In this document: positions 1 through 7,874 of the stretch, one piece after another
How the letters are laid out: each line of letters begins with the position of its first letter
Position numbering within the stretch: the first letter of the stretch is position 1
Source of the DNA: Neglectibacter timonensis
GTDB taxonomy: Bacteria > Bacillota > Clostridia > Oscillospirales > Acutalibacteraceae
NCBI RefSeq assembly: GCF_900048895.1
Contig: NZ_LT160637.1
Span: 67,385 to 131,384 of the forward strand
Reading direction: 5' to 3'
Length of the DNA stretch: 64,000 nucleotides
Translations under genes and position numbers: made by a program
The notes under the pieces: generated by a model
Told to the model about the DNA's origin: nothing
Database searches by the model: none
The model's input: only the letters and a program-made list of their open reading frames with translations

Positions 1-58
1 CGAGCATGAGTGCAAGGAGCGTCGCAAGTGATTTCTTCAGAAACTTGCTTTTCTTCAT
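1..58 (-). CDS. Secreted protein, 5' end only
   Basis: The first 19 codons of a minus-strand gene run off the left edge. ATG at 58 follows an AGAGGG ribosome-binding site. The start reads MKKSKFLKKSLATLLALML, a basic n-region followed by a hydrophobic stretch, i.e. the beginning of a Sec signal peptide. A promoter is visible upstream (126-154). The mature protein is outside the window, so no function can be assigned. Confidence 0.6.
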   Translation of the reverse strand, partial: MKKSKFLKKSLATLLALML

Positions 59-125
59 AATTTCAACCCTCTTAAATTTTAGATTCTCACGCGGCTTCTT
101 TTCCACGCGAGTTGAAGTTATCTAT

Positions 126-154
126 ATAATACCCTCAGCCCCAGGAAAAAGCAA
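126..154 (-). promoter_or_regulatory. Probable sigma-A promoter of the leftmost gene
   Basis: On the minus strand a TTGCTT -35 (149-154) and a TATTAT -10 (126-131) are separated by 17 bases, about 70 bp upstream of the ATG at 58. The rest of the 59-512 interval is AT-rich and holds no gene I can support. Confidence 0.45.
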
Positions 155-512
155 GTCTTTTTTTCAACTTTTTTACCGAATTTACATAATATTAAAATTA
201 TGGGAAACACTATTCAAAAATGGCTTAACACCGCCGTTTTGAGGCATTTATCAAAAACCGTTTAATTCTTTATCAGAATATTTTTCCATGTTTTTACTTT
301 ACATAATACGGCATTTTTGTCAGTATTGACCATCCAAAATGTATATTTTCGTAAGACTTACCCAACAGCTTGGACAGTGCGCCGTCTAAGTGCGGCCGAA
401 GGCTACGGTTTTCCGGCAAAATGCCGATTTATAGCCGTTTTCCCGGGCTTTCCTTTTTCAGAAGGACGTTGTATAATCTTTACTATTCTTAATAAATAGG
501 GAGGAACCGCAA

Positions 513-965
513 TTGCATTTCTTAAAAAGAGCCGCTCTGTTCAGCGTGTTTTTGATGCTAGTCCTCAGTCTTTCGGCCTGCAGTTCACGCACCGCTGTAA
601 CAGAAGATGCCTTTACAGCAGCCATGGACAAGCTTGGCTTTACAGACCAGACCCCTGAGGACGGCAGCGCCTCATCCGCCGGTGTGGTCACCATGCGGCT
701 GTATTCGTCCCCTACTGACGGCGGCGCGGTATACTATGTGTATGAGGATTCCGTCACAGCCCATCAGAGCTATGCCGACATTGTAAGCTCCATAAGTCAG
801 CAGGGCAAAAAAGTGAAGCAGGTAGATTCCGCTACTTATAACTTTGCCCAATTTGAGTCATCTTCCGGCGGAACCTACTGCGCCATCCGCACGGACTCCA
901 CATTGCTTTATCTCGCAGACAGCACTGAAACCGTCAAAGAACTTCTGACTGAACTTGGATACTGA
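513..965 (+). CDS. Small lipoprotein, function unknown
   Basis: A 150-aa protein exported and lipid-anchored on the outer face of the membrane. The N-terminus has a Lys/Arg n-region, a hydrophobic core and an LSAC lipobox, with Cys at about residue 23. The remainder is a small soluble domain rich in Ser, Thr, Ala and Tyr that resembles no family I know. The start is TTG at 513, chosen because a GGGAGG site lies 8 bases upstream and the signal peptide begins there. It is the only plus-strand gene in the first 10 kb and is closed by the terminator at 983-1026. Confidence 0.75.
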   Translation: MHFLKRAALFSVFLMLVLSLSACSSRTAVTEDAFTAAMDKLGFTDQTPEDGSASSAGVVTMRLYSSPTDGGAVYYVYEDSVTAHQSYADIVSSISQQGKKVKQVDSATYNFAQFESSSGGTYCAIRTDSTLLYLADSTETVKELLTELGY

Positions 966-982
966 GAACCATTTTTCTGAAA

Positions 983-1026
983 GCAGCCGCCGGCAGGGAG
1001 AACTCTCTGCCGGCGGCTGCTTTTTC
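983..1026. terminator. Strong terminator between convergent genes
   Basis: A 14-bp perfect GC-rich stem (983-996 with 1007-1020) is followed by TTTTTC on the plus strand, ending the lipoprotein gene. It starts only 7 bases past the stop of the convergent MecA-like gene and has an A-tract on that side, so it may work in both directions. Confidence 0.9.
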
Positions 1027-1350
1027 TTACTTGCCACCCCGATGCAGGGCAGCGCCCAGATCTTCTACAGCATTTCTGCTGATGCTTTGGCCATGTTCTT
1101 CGAAAAAGGAATACAGCACCCTGCCGGGACCGAGATACGCGCCATATTCACCGGCGGTACGGAACACCCGGCCTCTCATGGACAGGCCGGCATAAACCGC
1201 CAAAAAATACCGATCCCGGTACAGACACAGAGAGGCGTCCACATCGGGATAGATTTCATAAATTTTTGACACCGCACCGCAGAGCGGCGTAACTCCCGAA
1301 AAGGAAAACACAAGGGGCTGCGCGGGGTACTTCAATCTCAACGGCAGCAC
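1027..1350 (-). CDS. MecA-like adaptor, C-terminal domain only (probably truncated)
   Basis: A 107-aa protein resembling the C-terminal ClpC-binding domain of MecA/YpbH adaptors: an LVFSF strand, an SLCLYRDRYFLAVY segment, then an EYG...EEHGQ...A(V)xxLG ending. Full MecA is about 200 aa with an N-terminal substrate-binding domain. That half is absent: an in-frame TAG lies just upstream of the GTG start, and the next 450 bp are repeat sequence. SD support is weak (GAAGAAG close to GTG). It may be a free-standing domain or a decayed mecA whose 5' half was lost to the repeat block. Confidence 0.5.
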   Translation of the reverse strand: MLPLRLKYPAQPLVFSFSGVTPLCGAVSKIYEIYPDVDASLCLYRDRYFLAVYAGLSMRGRVFRTAGEYGAYLGPGRVLYSFFEEHGQSISRNAVEDLGAALHRGGK

Positions 1351-1410
1351 CTCTTCTTCGGTTTTACCCTATCTTATGTATCCCCTCCCAGGAATGTGCC
1401 CAAAAGATCT

Positions 1411-1720
1411 CCTCACATTCGTTCGGAGATCTTCTTGAAGAAGTTCTGAAGCGTGAAACGCTTCTCTTTTCCTTCAGAAAAGCACCGAACTTCTTCCGGC
1501 TGAGTGGATAAAAGACAGCCTCACATTCGTTCGGAGATCTTCTTGAAGAAGTTCTGAAGCGTGAAACGCTTCTCTTTTCCTTCGGAAAAGCACCGAACTT
1601 CTTCCGGCTGGGCGGATAAAAGACGGCCTCACATTCGTTCGGAAATCTTGTTGAAAAAGTTCTCCGACGCAAAGCGTTCGCTTTTTCTCCGAAACGTATC
1701 GGGCTTCTTCTGGGCTGTAT
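1411..1720. repeat. Three tandem copies of a 108-bp repeat
   Basis: The motif CCTCACATTCGTTCGGA starts at 1411, 1519 and 1627, an exact 108-bp period. The first two copies are nearly identical; the third diverges after about 40 bp. Each unit contains the imperfect palindrome GAAGCGTGAAACGCTTC and a pair GAAGAAGTTC/GAACTTCTTC. Long open frames crossing it only encode repeated Arg/Ser/Phe-rich peptide and look spurious. It lies between rpe and the MecA-like gene. Confidence 0.85.
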
Positions 1721-1756
1721 TCTGCCGCTGCGGGGGAAAGAGCAGGACTTTCCACC

Positions 1757-1804
1757 TCATCAGTCGCCTTTGGCGACAGCTTCCCCTCAAGGGGAAGCCT
1801 TGGG
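1757..1804. repeat. Double-hairpin intergenic repeat element (REP-like)
   Basis: Two adjacent hairpins: GTCGCC/GGCGAC (1763-1768 with 1772-1777) and GCTTCCCC/GGGGAAGC (1779-1786 with 1791-1798, loop TCAA). From memory, this kind of sequence is widely dispersed between genes in gut Clostridia. It abuts the 3' end of rpe. Confidence 0.55.
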
Positions 1805-1813
1805 CTGTCTCTT

Positions 1814-2461
1814 TCAGAAAGACGGGGAGCCCCGCAGAAAAGCGATCTCTTCCGACGGATTTTCCGCACGGAAAATAGCGGTTCCTGCAACCAGAACATC
1901 CACACCGGCATCCCTGCAGAGAGCCAGTGTTTCCCGGTTGACGCCGCCGTCCACCTCCACAAGCAGCCCTGGAGACTGCTCTTTTAACTTCTTTACCTTC
2001 TCCAGCGGGCCAGGCATAAGCTTCTGGCCGCCAAAGCCCGGCTCCACGGTCATAACGGTCACCATATACAGTTCCCCCAGATAGGGCAGAAGCCTCTCCA
2101 CCGGGGTTGCAGGCTTGACGGCAATACCCGCTTTGGCTCCGCTCTGTTTGATGGCGGCAATCAGCGCCCCGGGATCATCCGCACATTCCATATGGAAACT
2201 GATGACATCCGCCCCTGCATGCCGAAATACCTCCACATAGGGAAGAGGGTGCTCTAACATGAGGTGCACGTCGAACAGCAGCTCACTCCTGCCCCGCAGA
2301 GCACTGATTACCTGGGGCCCCATGCTGAGATTCGGAACAAAACGGCCGTCCATAATATCAATATGCAAAAAATCCGCTTGGGCGATCCTGTCGACCTCCC
2401 GGCCTAAATTTGAAAAATCCGCCGCCAGCAGCGAGGGCGCAACATACATCCGCTTCATCAT
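1814..2461 (-). CDS. rpe: Ribulose-phosphate 3-epimerase
   Basis: Cytosolic enzyme interconverting D-ribulose 5-phosphate and D-xylulose 5-phosphate in the pentose phosphate pathway. The 215-aa length is normal. Family hallmarks are APSLLAADFSNLG at the N-terminus, the metal-binding HIDIMDGRFVPN, the FDVHLM segment, MTVEPGFGGQ and the EVDGGVN phosphate-binding end of the TIM barrel. ATG at 2461 follows AAAGGAAG. Its last codons abut repeat DNA (1757-1804), but the barrel looks complete. Confidence 0.95.
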   Translation of the reverse strand: MMKRMYVAPSLLAADFSNLGREVDRIAQADFLHIDIMDGRFVPNLSMGPQVISALRGRSELLFDVHLMLEHPLPYVEVFRHAGADVISFHMECADDPGALIAAIKQSGAKAGIAVKPATPVERLLPYLGELYMVTVMTVEPGFGGQKLMPGPLEKVKKLKEQSPGLLVEVDGGVNRETLALCRDAGVDVLVAGTAIFRAENPSEEIAFLRGSPSF

Positions 2462-2601
2462 CTTCCTTTCACCGACCGATACGCCCTTCCCGCAAACGGC
2501 AGGGGACGACAGTCAAATACACTGAAAATTTCTTTCCGAGGAAATGGAGTTCAGACTTCCATCCAGCCGGCTCCCTTTCCGCCGCTATTTCCCTGTCGGC
2601 A

Positions 2602-3543
2602 TCACACGGCAAGCCCCAGCATGGCACAGGCCACCTGGGCCAATACCGTAAACACCGGTATAGTAAGTATGGAAAGCACGGTAGAGACCGCAACGGTTTT
2701 AGAAGCCAATTCCGAATCGCAGTGGTATTGGACGGCAAACAGCACCGTATTCGCCGCAACAGGACAGCTGGCCTGAATTGCGCTGCTGATAAACAGATCC
2801 GGCTCCGGCCGGATCAGCAGCAGAAACAGGAAAAACACGGCGGGCGCCGCCAGCAGCCGCAGCGCAGCCATTTTGTAGACGCTCACATCTGAAACAAACG
2901 ATCGGATATCCACCCTGGCGATATAGCTCCCTATCACAATCATCGCCAGCGGCGTGTTGAGGCCGGAAAAAAAGTTGATTGGCTCGGCCACCACAGCCGG
3001 CACCGGTATCTTCAGGAAGTAAATAGGAAGGCCGAAAATCAAGCCGATCATTCCGGGATTGAGCAGGGCCGTCTTCAAGCTGAGCTTTCCCTGCCCGCTC
3101 ATCATGCGGTACCCGTAGGTCCAGCAAATCAGGTTAAACACCGCGATAAAGAAGGAACCGTAGATAACGCCCTTGTCGCCCACAATCCCCTGCACCAGGG
3201 GAATTCCCATAAAGCCCACATTGCTGAAAATAACGGCAAAACGCAGCACCTTTTTCCGCCCCTCCGGTTCCTTTCGGAAGGTGAGAAGGCTCATGCCGAT
3301 ACTGATGACAATGGACAGAGTTGAAATAGCCACGGAAAGTAGCATTTCCATGGGCTTCAGATCGTCCCCCGCGCTGAGAAATGAGGAGACAATCAAACAG
3401 GGGGTGACAATTTTAATCAGCAGCGAAGTGACCTCGGAGGCGCCCCGTTCGGTGAACATTCCCCGCTTGGTAACCAAATACCCCACCGCGATCATGATAA
3501 GCATAACCGCCACCTTTGTGACGATCGTAAGCAAGGCTTGCAT
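2602..3543 (-). CDS. AEC-family (auxin efflux carrier-like) permease
   Basis: Integral membrane transporter of the AEC family (MdcF/malonate or YfdV type), usually moving small organic acids or similar solutes; the substrate here is unknown. About ten hydrophobic helices are visible, with the typical broken helix VTPCLIVSSFL near residue 45 and a second inverted half ending in ASCPVAANTVLFAVQ. ATG at 3543 is favoured over the GTG two codons upstream because a GGGAAG site lies about 9 bases before it. It lies downstream of the small membrane protein on the same strand. Confidence 0.85.
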   Translation of the reverse strand: MQALLTIVTKVAVMLIMIAVGYLVTKRGMFTERGASEVTSLLIKIVTPCLIVSSFLSAGDDLKPMEMLLSVAISTLSIVISIGMSLLTFRKEPEGRKKVLRFAVIFSNVGFMGIPLVQGIVGDKGVIYGSFFIAVFNLICWTYGYRMMSGQGKLSLKTALLNPGMIGLIFGLPIYFLKIPVPAVVAEPINFFSGLNTPLAMIVIGSYIARVDIRSFVSDVSVYKMAALRLLAAPAVFFLFLLLIRPEPDLFISSAIQASCPVAANTVLFAVQYHCDSELASKTVAVSTVLSILTIPVFTVLAQVACAMLGLAV

Positions 3544-3624
3544 CAGCACATTCTTCCCATTCTATCCGGCACAGCCGGTTTCTCTGTCTGCCCCACGGCG
3601 CTGTCTCCAGCCGCGGTGACCCGG

Positions 3625-3918
3625 CTATTCCTTTTTCTGCGAGGCCTCATCCTCTGCGGCCTGTTTTCTGCCCTTTTTATAGTTCTGCACAAAACAGACC
3701 GCCAACACCACCAGGGCGACACCGGTCACGCATTTGAGGGCGATCCCCCAGCCCCCTTCGAACAGCTTCACTGCAGGCAGCAGCGCGTCGGCCAGCCACC
3801 AGCCCCCCAACAGCAGAAAGAATCCGCCGGCAAAATAGAAAATCTTATTCTCTTTGGAAATTGAGAAGATGAGGATCAGCCCGATGGCAAACCACAGGAT
3901 GGCGTAAAAATACTGCAT
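3625..3918 (-). CDS. Small three-helix membrane protein, unknown
   Basis: A 97-aa protein with three hydrophobic segments (about residues 2-18, 27-47 and 57-75) and a charged, Lys/Glu-rich C-terminal tail likely to be cytoplasmic. I recognise no family. The gap to the AEC permease gene is about 75 bp on the same strand, so the two could be co-transcribed. Confidence 0.65.
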   Translation of the reverse strand: MQYFYAILWFAIGLILIFSISKENKIFYFAGGFFLLLGGWWLADALLPAVKLFEGGWGIALKCVTGVALVVLAVCFVQNYKKGRKQAAEDEASQKKE

Positions 3919-4034
3919 GGATATATCTCCAGTCCTTCCAGGGCGGATACGCCCATTTTTCCATTGTTCTTATTATATCCGCACTGTCCGAAAATTACAA
4001 TACCGCGATGAAACAAGGCGGGGGAAAGTGCAAA

Positions 4035-4060
4035 GAAGGGCCGGGAAACCCCGGCCCTTC
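4035..4060 (-). terminator. Terminator of the G5/3D-domain gene
   Basis: An 11-bp perfect stem (4035-4045 with 4050-4060, loop AAAC) lies about 20 bp past the stop of the minus-strand gene. Only a short T-stretch follows on the minus strand, so efficiency is uncertain. Confidence 0.7.
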
Positions 4061-4082
4061 TATATTCCAATATTTAATTTGA

Positions 4083-5495
4083 TCAGGAGAGAATGTACAC
4101 ATTCATCACGCGTCTGCCGATGATACTGCACTCTTCAATGGTATTATAGCAGAGGTCAGCGATAATGTCTCCCGCCATACAGGCTCCGCCGGTATCTCCC
4201 GCCACTCCGTAGCCGTATACGACGCTGCCGTCCGGCGAGGTGACATAGAGCCTGGTGCCGTAAGGGATGATATTGGGGTCCACGGCAATTACGCCGTAAA
4301 CGGCATCCCAACCCAATGAAGTGGTTCCGCCAGGCACGGAATAGGCTGTGCAGTCTCCAGTGAGCAGACCGGAATAGGAAACCACGTTTCCATTATAATC
4401 CACAAAGGTTCCAACTCCGCCGGAGCTGCTTCCGCCGCTGTAATCCGGCGCCGGCGTTTCCTGCACCAGAGTGCCCCTCAGGACAACTTCCTTAACAGGC
4501 TCCTTGATTACCTTTTCCTCCAAGACCTCTTTGCCGTCCAGCTTACCGTCCACATAGACGAGCTTGTATTTGACTTCCTTCTCTCCCTTTTCGCCTGCGG
4601 ACTTGACGCTGGTTTCGCCTTCATAAAGCGAATCCGTATCCTCATAAGCAGTTTCGTAGGGGATTTCTTCCTTCTCAACAGCCTCTTCCGTGGTGACACG
4701 CTGCACTACAATCTGCATGCCGTCCTTAATCTTGTCCTTGGGCTTACAGTTGAGCCTGTCTTCTTCTGAAAGCTCCACGCCGCATTTCTGCAACGCTTCC
4801 TGTACCGATTGTGCGGATACGCTGTACTGCTTTGTCTCGCCGTCCACGGTGATTTCAATTTTCATCGTCCGGACAACCCGGATATTCATCTTATCGAAGA
4901 GAGGCTCGTCCAGCTCGAAATTGACGGAATCCTCGCTTCCCAGCTTTACCCCGGCAGCCTGAATGGCATCGGCAACCGTCGCTCCGGTCAGGGAAAGCTT
5001 TTTTGACTTCCCGTCCGCCAAGACATTCACGCTGCAGGAACGCTTTATTTCTACCGACAGGGGAGATTCCACTTCCGTTTCCCTCGCCGGAACCACCTCA
5101 TCCGCCTCTTTGAGAAGGATGTTGTGATCCAGAAGGGTCTTTTCAACGGTGTCGCCCTTATAGGCCACCAGTTCCGTCTCCCTGCCGGCTTCGCTCACCG
5201 TCATGGGAATCCCGCGCCTTATGTACACTGTAGTGGTATTTTTTACTCGTTCCGCCGTATCCAACTCCCCGAGAGGGGCGAGTCCCTGCGCTTCTGCCTG
5301 GGCCAGGATGGCTTCGAGATCAGCACTGCTCATGCTGAAGGAATATGAGTTGTCTCCGTCAATCACATTGGCGGAAACGGTGTTTGCCATTACGGTCACA
5401 AATGAGGATACGCAAAGCGCGAGGACAAGTACAAGCACTGCCGCTCCCCGGATCAGGAAAAGCTTGGGCGCTTTTTTTTGATGTCTACCGTGCAT
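4083..5495 (-). CDS. DUF348/G5/3D-domain cell-wall protein (RpfB/YabE-like)
   Basis: Predicted surface protein for peptidoglycan remodelling. The 470-aa chain opens with a basic segment and one membrane anchor (about residues 15-37). Repeated ubiquitin-like DUF348 domains follow (about 100-265), then a G5 domain (about 270-345), a Gly/Ser linker and a C-terminal 3D domain (about 385-470) with the family's Asp residues in AVDPNIIPYGT, YGYGVAGDTGG and DIIADLCY. The 3D fold is the double-psi barrel of MltA/EXLX-type lytic enzymes, so a hydrolytic role is likely but not proven. It is preceded by about 1.1 kb of non-coding DNA. Confidence 0.88.
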   Translation of the reverse strand: MHGRHQKKAPKLFLIRGAAVLVLVLALCVSSFVTVMANTVSANVIDGDNSYSFSMSSADLEAILAQAEAQGLAPLGELDTAERVKNTTTVYIRRGIPMTVSEAGRETELVAYKGDTVEKTLLDHNILLKEADEVVPARETEVESPLSVEIKRSCSVNVLADGKSKKLSLTGATVADAIQAAGVKLGSEDSVNFELDEPLFDKMNIRVVRTMKIEITVDGETKQYSVSAQSVQEALQKCGVELSEEDRLNCKPKDKIKDGMQIVVQRVTTEEAVEKEEIPYETAYEDTDSLYEGETSVKSAGEKGEKEVKYKLVYVDGKLDGKEVLEEKVIKEPVKEVVLRGTLVQETPAPDYSGGSSSGGVGTFVDYNGNVVSYSGLLTGDCTAYSVPGGTTSLGWDAVYGVIAVDPNIIPYGTRLYVTSPDGSVVYGYGVAGDTGGACMAGDIIADLCYNTIEECSIIGRRVMNVYILS

Positions 5496-6573
5496 ACGAA
5501 TGCTCCTTCCATCACCCTGCTTGGGCGATTACAAGGGACAGTATAGTCAAAAATAAACGACGTGTCAAAATTAAATCCCGATTAACTTTGTGCAATTCTC
5601 ACAAATATGAATGTCTGATTCCTTAACATAATCCGGAAAACCCCCTTAATTTCTGCAGAATTTTCGTTTTCTTTCAAAATTATGGAAACCGCCGCCTGTG
5701 CAAATTGTATCAAAATGGGAAATTACAAAGTGGTTACAGGTCTTACAAATGAAATATTTTTGAATTTTTATGCATTTTTATTGGAAACCTACCGCCATTA
5801 TTCACACCAAAGCACTGTTACTATGTATAAATTTTAACATGTTATGCAAAACTAAGAAGCGAAAAACCCGCATGAATCCGGGGTGAAACTGCATTTCTGA
5901 CCTTGCGAGTGGGAGCTTCCTTCCCAGGGAATAGCCGGAGCAGAACATGCGTTCGCTCTTTTTGCATGTTCATGCACCCGCGTAGCAAAAGCGACAAATT
6001 ATTTTTTTGTTATGGATGGTGATTTATTCCCTATTCAGCATTTAAAACAGCGGCAATGTGGGGATTGACCTTTCATTTTCGGACAAATTACACCTAAATC
6101 TGCAGGGAACCTATTCCAGCGGCTCTTTGTACGCCTTCCTGCTTCCGGGTTGGCCGGCCATACTGGGAACCTCTCCAAGCCAGATTCCTATCCCTCATCT
6201 TGAGCCCAAAACGACGCCTTCCAGCCGCTTCATTTCCTATTCTTGATAAAAGTGCGGAACAGACCGTTTTTTCGTCCAGAAAAACTGTTGTCTCTCCCCG
6301 CTGAAAACGGATACTTCCACTTATGGGAAAGCAGGTCCGTCCGAATTCTTTCTTTCAAGTCTTTCCCATTGTCGGCAGCGGATCAAAAAACCGCTTTCTA
6401 ATATATATGGTAAAATCAGCCTGAACAAAACAGCGGGTCGAGTCCCCTAAATCGGATTCTCCAGCCCTGCTCTTTCCATTCGGTTCGCAACGCAATTGCC
6501 GCGTCCTGCTGGAACACCGTCCGCGCCGCGAAAGTGGATTCACTTTCCCGAAAGCAGGGCCAAGGGTGCGGGT
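5496..6573. other. 1.1-kb intergenic region upstream of the G5/3D gene
   Basis: No gene is supported here. The 5500-5860 part is AT-rich and probably holds the promoter and leader of the 3D-domain gene. A compact set of complementary segments lies at 5870-5975 and is listed separately. The 6000-6573 part, upstream on the same strand and downstream of the FemAB gene, shows only short spurious frames. Confidence 0.5.
5870..5975 (-). ncRNA. Candidate structured RNA in the leader of the G5/3D gene
   Basis: Nested complementary segments: GCATGAA/TTCATGC (5870-5876 with 5969-5975), TCCGG/CCGGA (5877-5881 with 5935-5939), GAACATGC/GCATGTTC (5943-5950 with 5964-5971) and smaller hairpins inside 5882-5934. 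On the minus strand the element ends in CGGGTTTTTCG. Minus orientation is inferred because only the 3D-domain gene lies downstream. Leaders of 3D/Rpf-type genes often carry ydaO (c-di-AMP) riboswitches, but I cannot match that consensus. Confidence 0.3.
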
Positions 6574-7641
6574 TTACATCAGCTTTTGATACCCAAGGCT
6601 GCCCAGCACCTTGTCGAACGCCGACTTATAGCGCTTAGAAAATACCATGCGGAACTCTCCCGCATAGACAGCAAGCCGTCCGTTAAACCCGGTCTTGAAA
6701 CGGTATACGCCGTAGTTGGGATTATCCCTGTCGTACCAGCAGGGCACGCCCTGAAAATCATAGATTTCACAGCCGGACTGAAGCGCCCAGCGGATCATTT
6801 CCCACTGCATCAGATAGTTGGGCATCACTTCCCGGTGCACGGCAGTAGAGGCTCCATACACATAACAGGTCCGGCCCCCATACTGGACGCAGACAGCCCC
6901 GGAAAGCGCCTGTCCCTGGTAATCGCAGAGATACAGGCGGCAGTGCTCCCCCAGACCGTCCAGCATACGCGCAAAATACTCCTGAGTCCGGACGTGGAAG
7001 CCGTCGCGCTTTCCGGTCTCCAGCATCAGGCGTTCAAATTCCGGCAGTCTTTCTTTTCCATAACTTCCGCAGGTTACGCCCTTTCGCTGGGCCAGCTTTA
7101 TATTGTAACGGCATTTGCTCTTAAAGGAGGCCATAAGCTCTTCTTCGTTCCTGCCGCGAAGCTCCAGAAGATAATTGTTCCTGCTCTGAATAACCTGCGC
7201 GTCCTCCTGGAAGGGCCTGTACGTGAATCCTGCGCTGCGCAGGGCGAATATCCTGTCGCTGTCCGTCTCCTCTATCAGTGGATCCGCCTTCAGGGCGTAG
7301 GCATGATAGTTCCGGGAAAGCTGCCATACGCCCCTCAGCAAATCCCACAGCACGTCCATGTTCCGATAATCCCATACCGGGCCGCGGGGCGAGTATAAAA
7401 ACGATTTCATGGGCGGCGGAAACCTCTTGATCAGCACCAGCATGGAACCTGCTATTTTCCCCGCGCTGTCCCGGGAGATCACAGCCTCATGCAGCCAATC
7501 CGGCTTCACTGCGCACCATAAAACCGACTGCATAAAACTGCCTTTGCTGTCCTGTATAAAACGTTCGTATTCCGCCACAGCCCCAGCGTCTGTAAAATCC
7601 AAAAACTCCATGGTATCCATTCCCTCCCGCCCGAATTCCAT
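6574..7641 (-). CDS. FemAB/FemX-type peptidoglycan bridge aminoacyltransferase
   Basis: Cytoplasmic enzyme of the FemABX family, which uses aminoacyl-tRNA to add an amino acid to the lipid II stem peptide (cross-bridge formation). The 355-aa protein has the two GNAT-like halves of the family, seen in YSPRGPVWDY, FKSKCRYNIKLAQRKG (about residues 170-185) and the C-terminal YDFQGVPCWYDRDNPNYGVYRFKTGFNG (about 295-322). ATG at 7641 is chosen for its AGGGAG site; internal ATGs lie 7 and 10 codons later. The amino acid added cannot be read from sequence. Confidence 0.88.
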   Translation of the reverse strand: MEFGREGMDTMEFLDFTDAGAVAEYERFIQDSKGSFMQSVLWCAVKPDWLHEAVISRDSAGKIAGSMLVLIKRFPPPMKSFLYSPRGPVWDYRNMDVLWDLLRGVWQLSRNYHAYALKADPLIEETDSDRIFALRSAGFTYRPFQEDAQVIQSRNNYLLELRGRNEEELMASFKSKCRYNIKLAQRKGVTCGSYGKERLPEFERLMLETGKRDGFHVRTQEYFARMLDGLGEHCRLYLCDYQGQALSGAVCVQYGGRTCYVYGASTAVHREVMPNYLMQWEMIRWALQSGCEIYDFQGVPCWYDRDNPNYGVYRFKTGFNGRLAVYAGEFRMVFSKRYKSAFDKVLGSLGYQKLM

Positions 7642-7874
7642 TACCGGGCTCCCTTTAGTCTATCTATTAGACTGCAAATCGGGAGAAAAGGTGACGGCCC
7701 GGAGAGAGACCGTCCAGAATGGTTTTTGAAATTTCCTTTTCTCACGGCGCTGGGGGCGCCCCCGGCTCGGGACAGGGGAGGGAGAAAGGCAAAAGAAAAA
7801 ACCGGAAAGCAGAACACTTGATTTCTTTTGAAAAAGAAACTTTTGCTTTCCCTGCAATTTATTTTATCTTTCTA

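Noticed and set aside
1474-1962. 162-aa minus-strand frame across the repeat block
   Set aside because: It is made of the 108-bp repeats read through, overlaps the rpe 3' end in another frame and has no SD; its protein is repeated Arg/Ser/Phe-rich sequence.
5870-5975. Small SRP RNA (4.5S) or ydaO riboswitch identity
   Set aside because: GGAAGGAAGC recalls the SRP core and GGGGTGAA recalls ydaO, but the asymmetric loop of SRP and the full ydaO core are missing; kept only as an unnamed structured candidate.
6058-6246. 62-aa plus-strand frame in the intergenic region
   Set aside because: No SD, no homology I can recall, and its composition is like non-coding DNA.
6400-6480. Possible tRNA-like T-arm (GGGTCGAGTCCC)
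   Set aside because: The TTCRA pattern is broken and no acceptor, D or anticodon stems can be formed around it.
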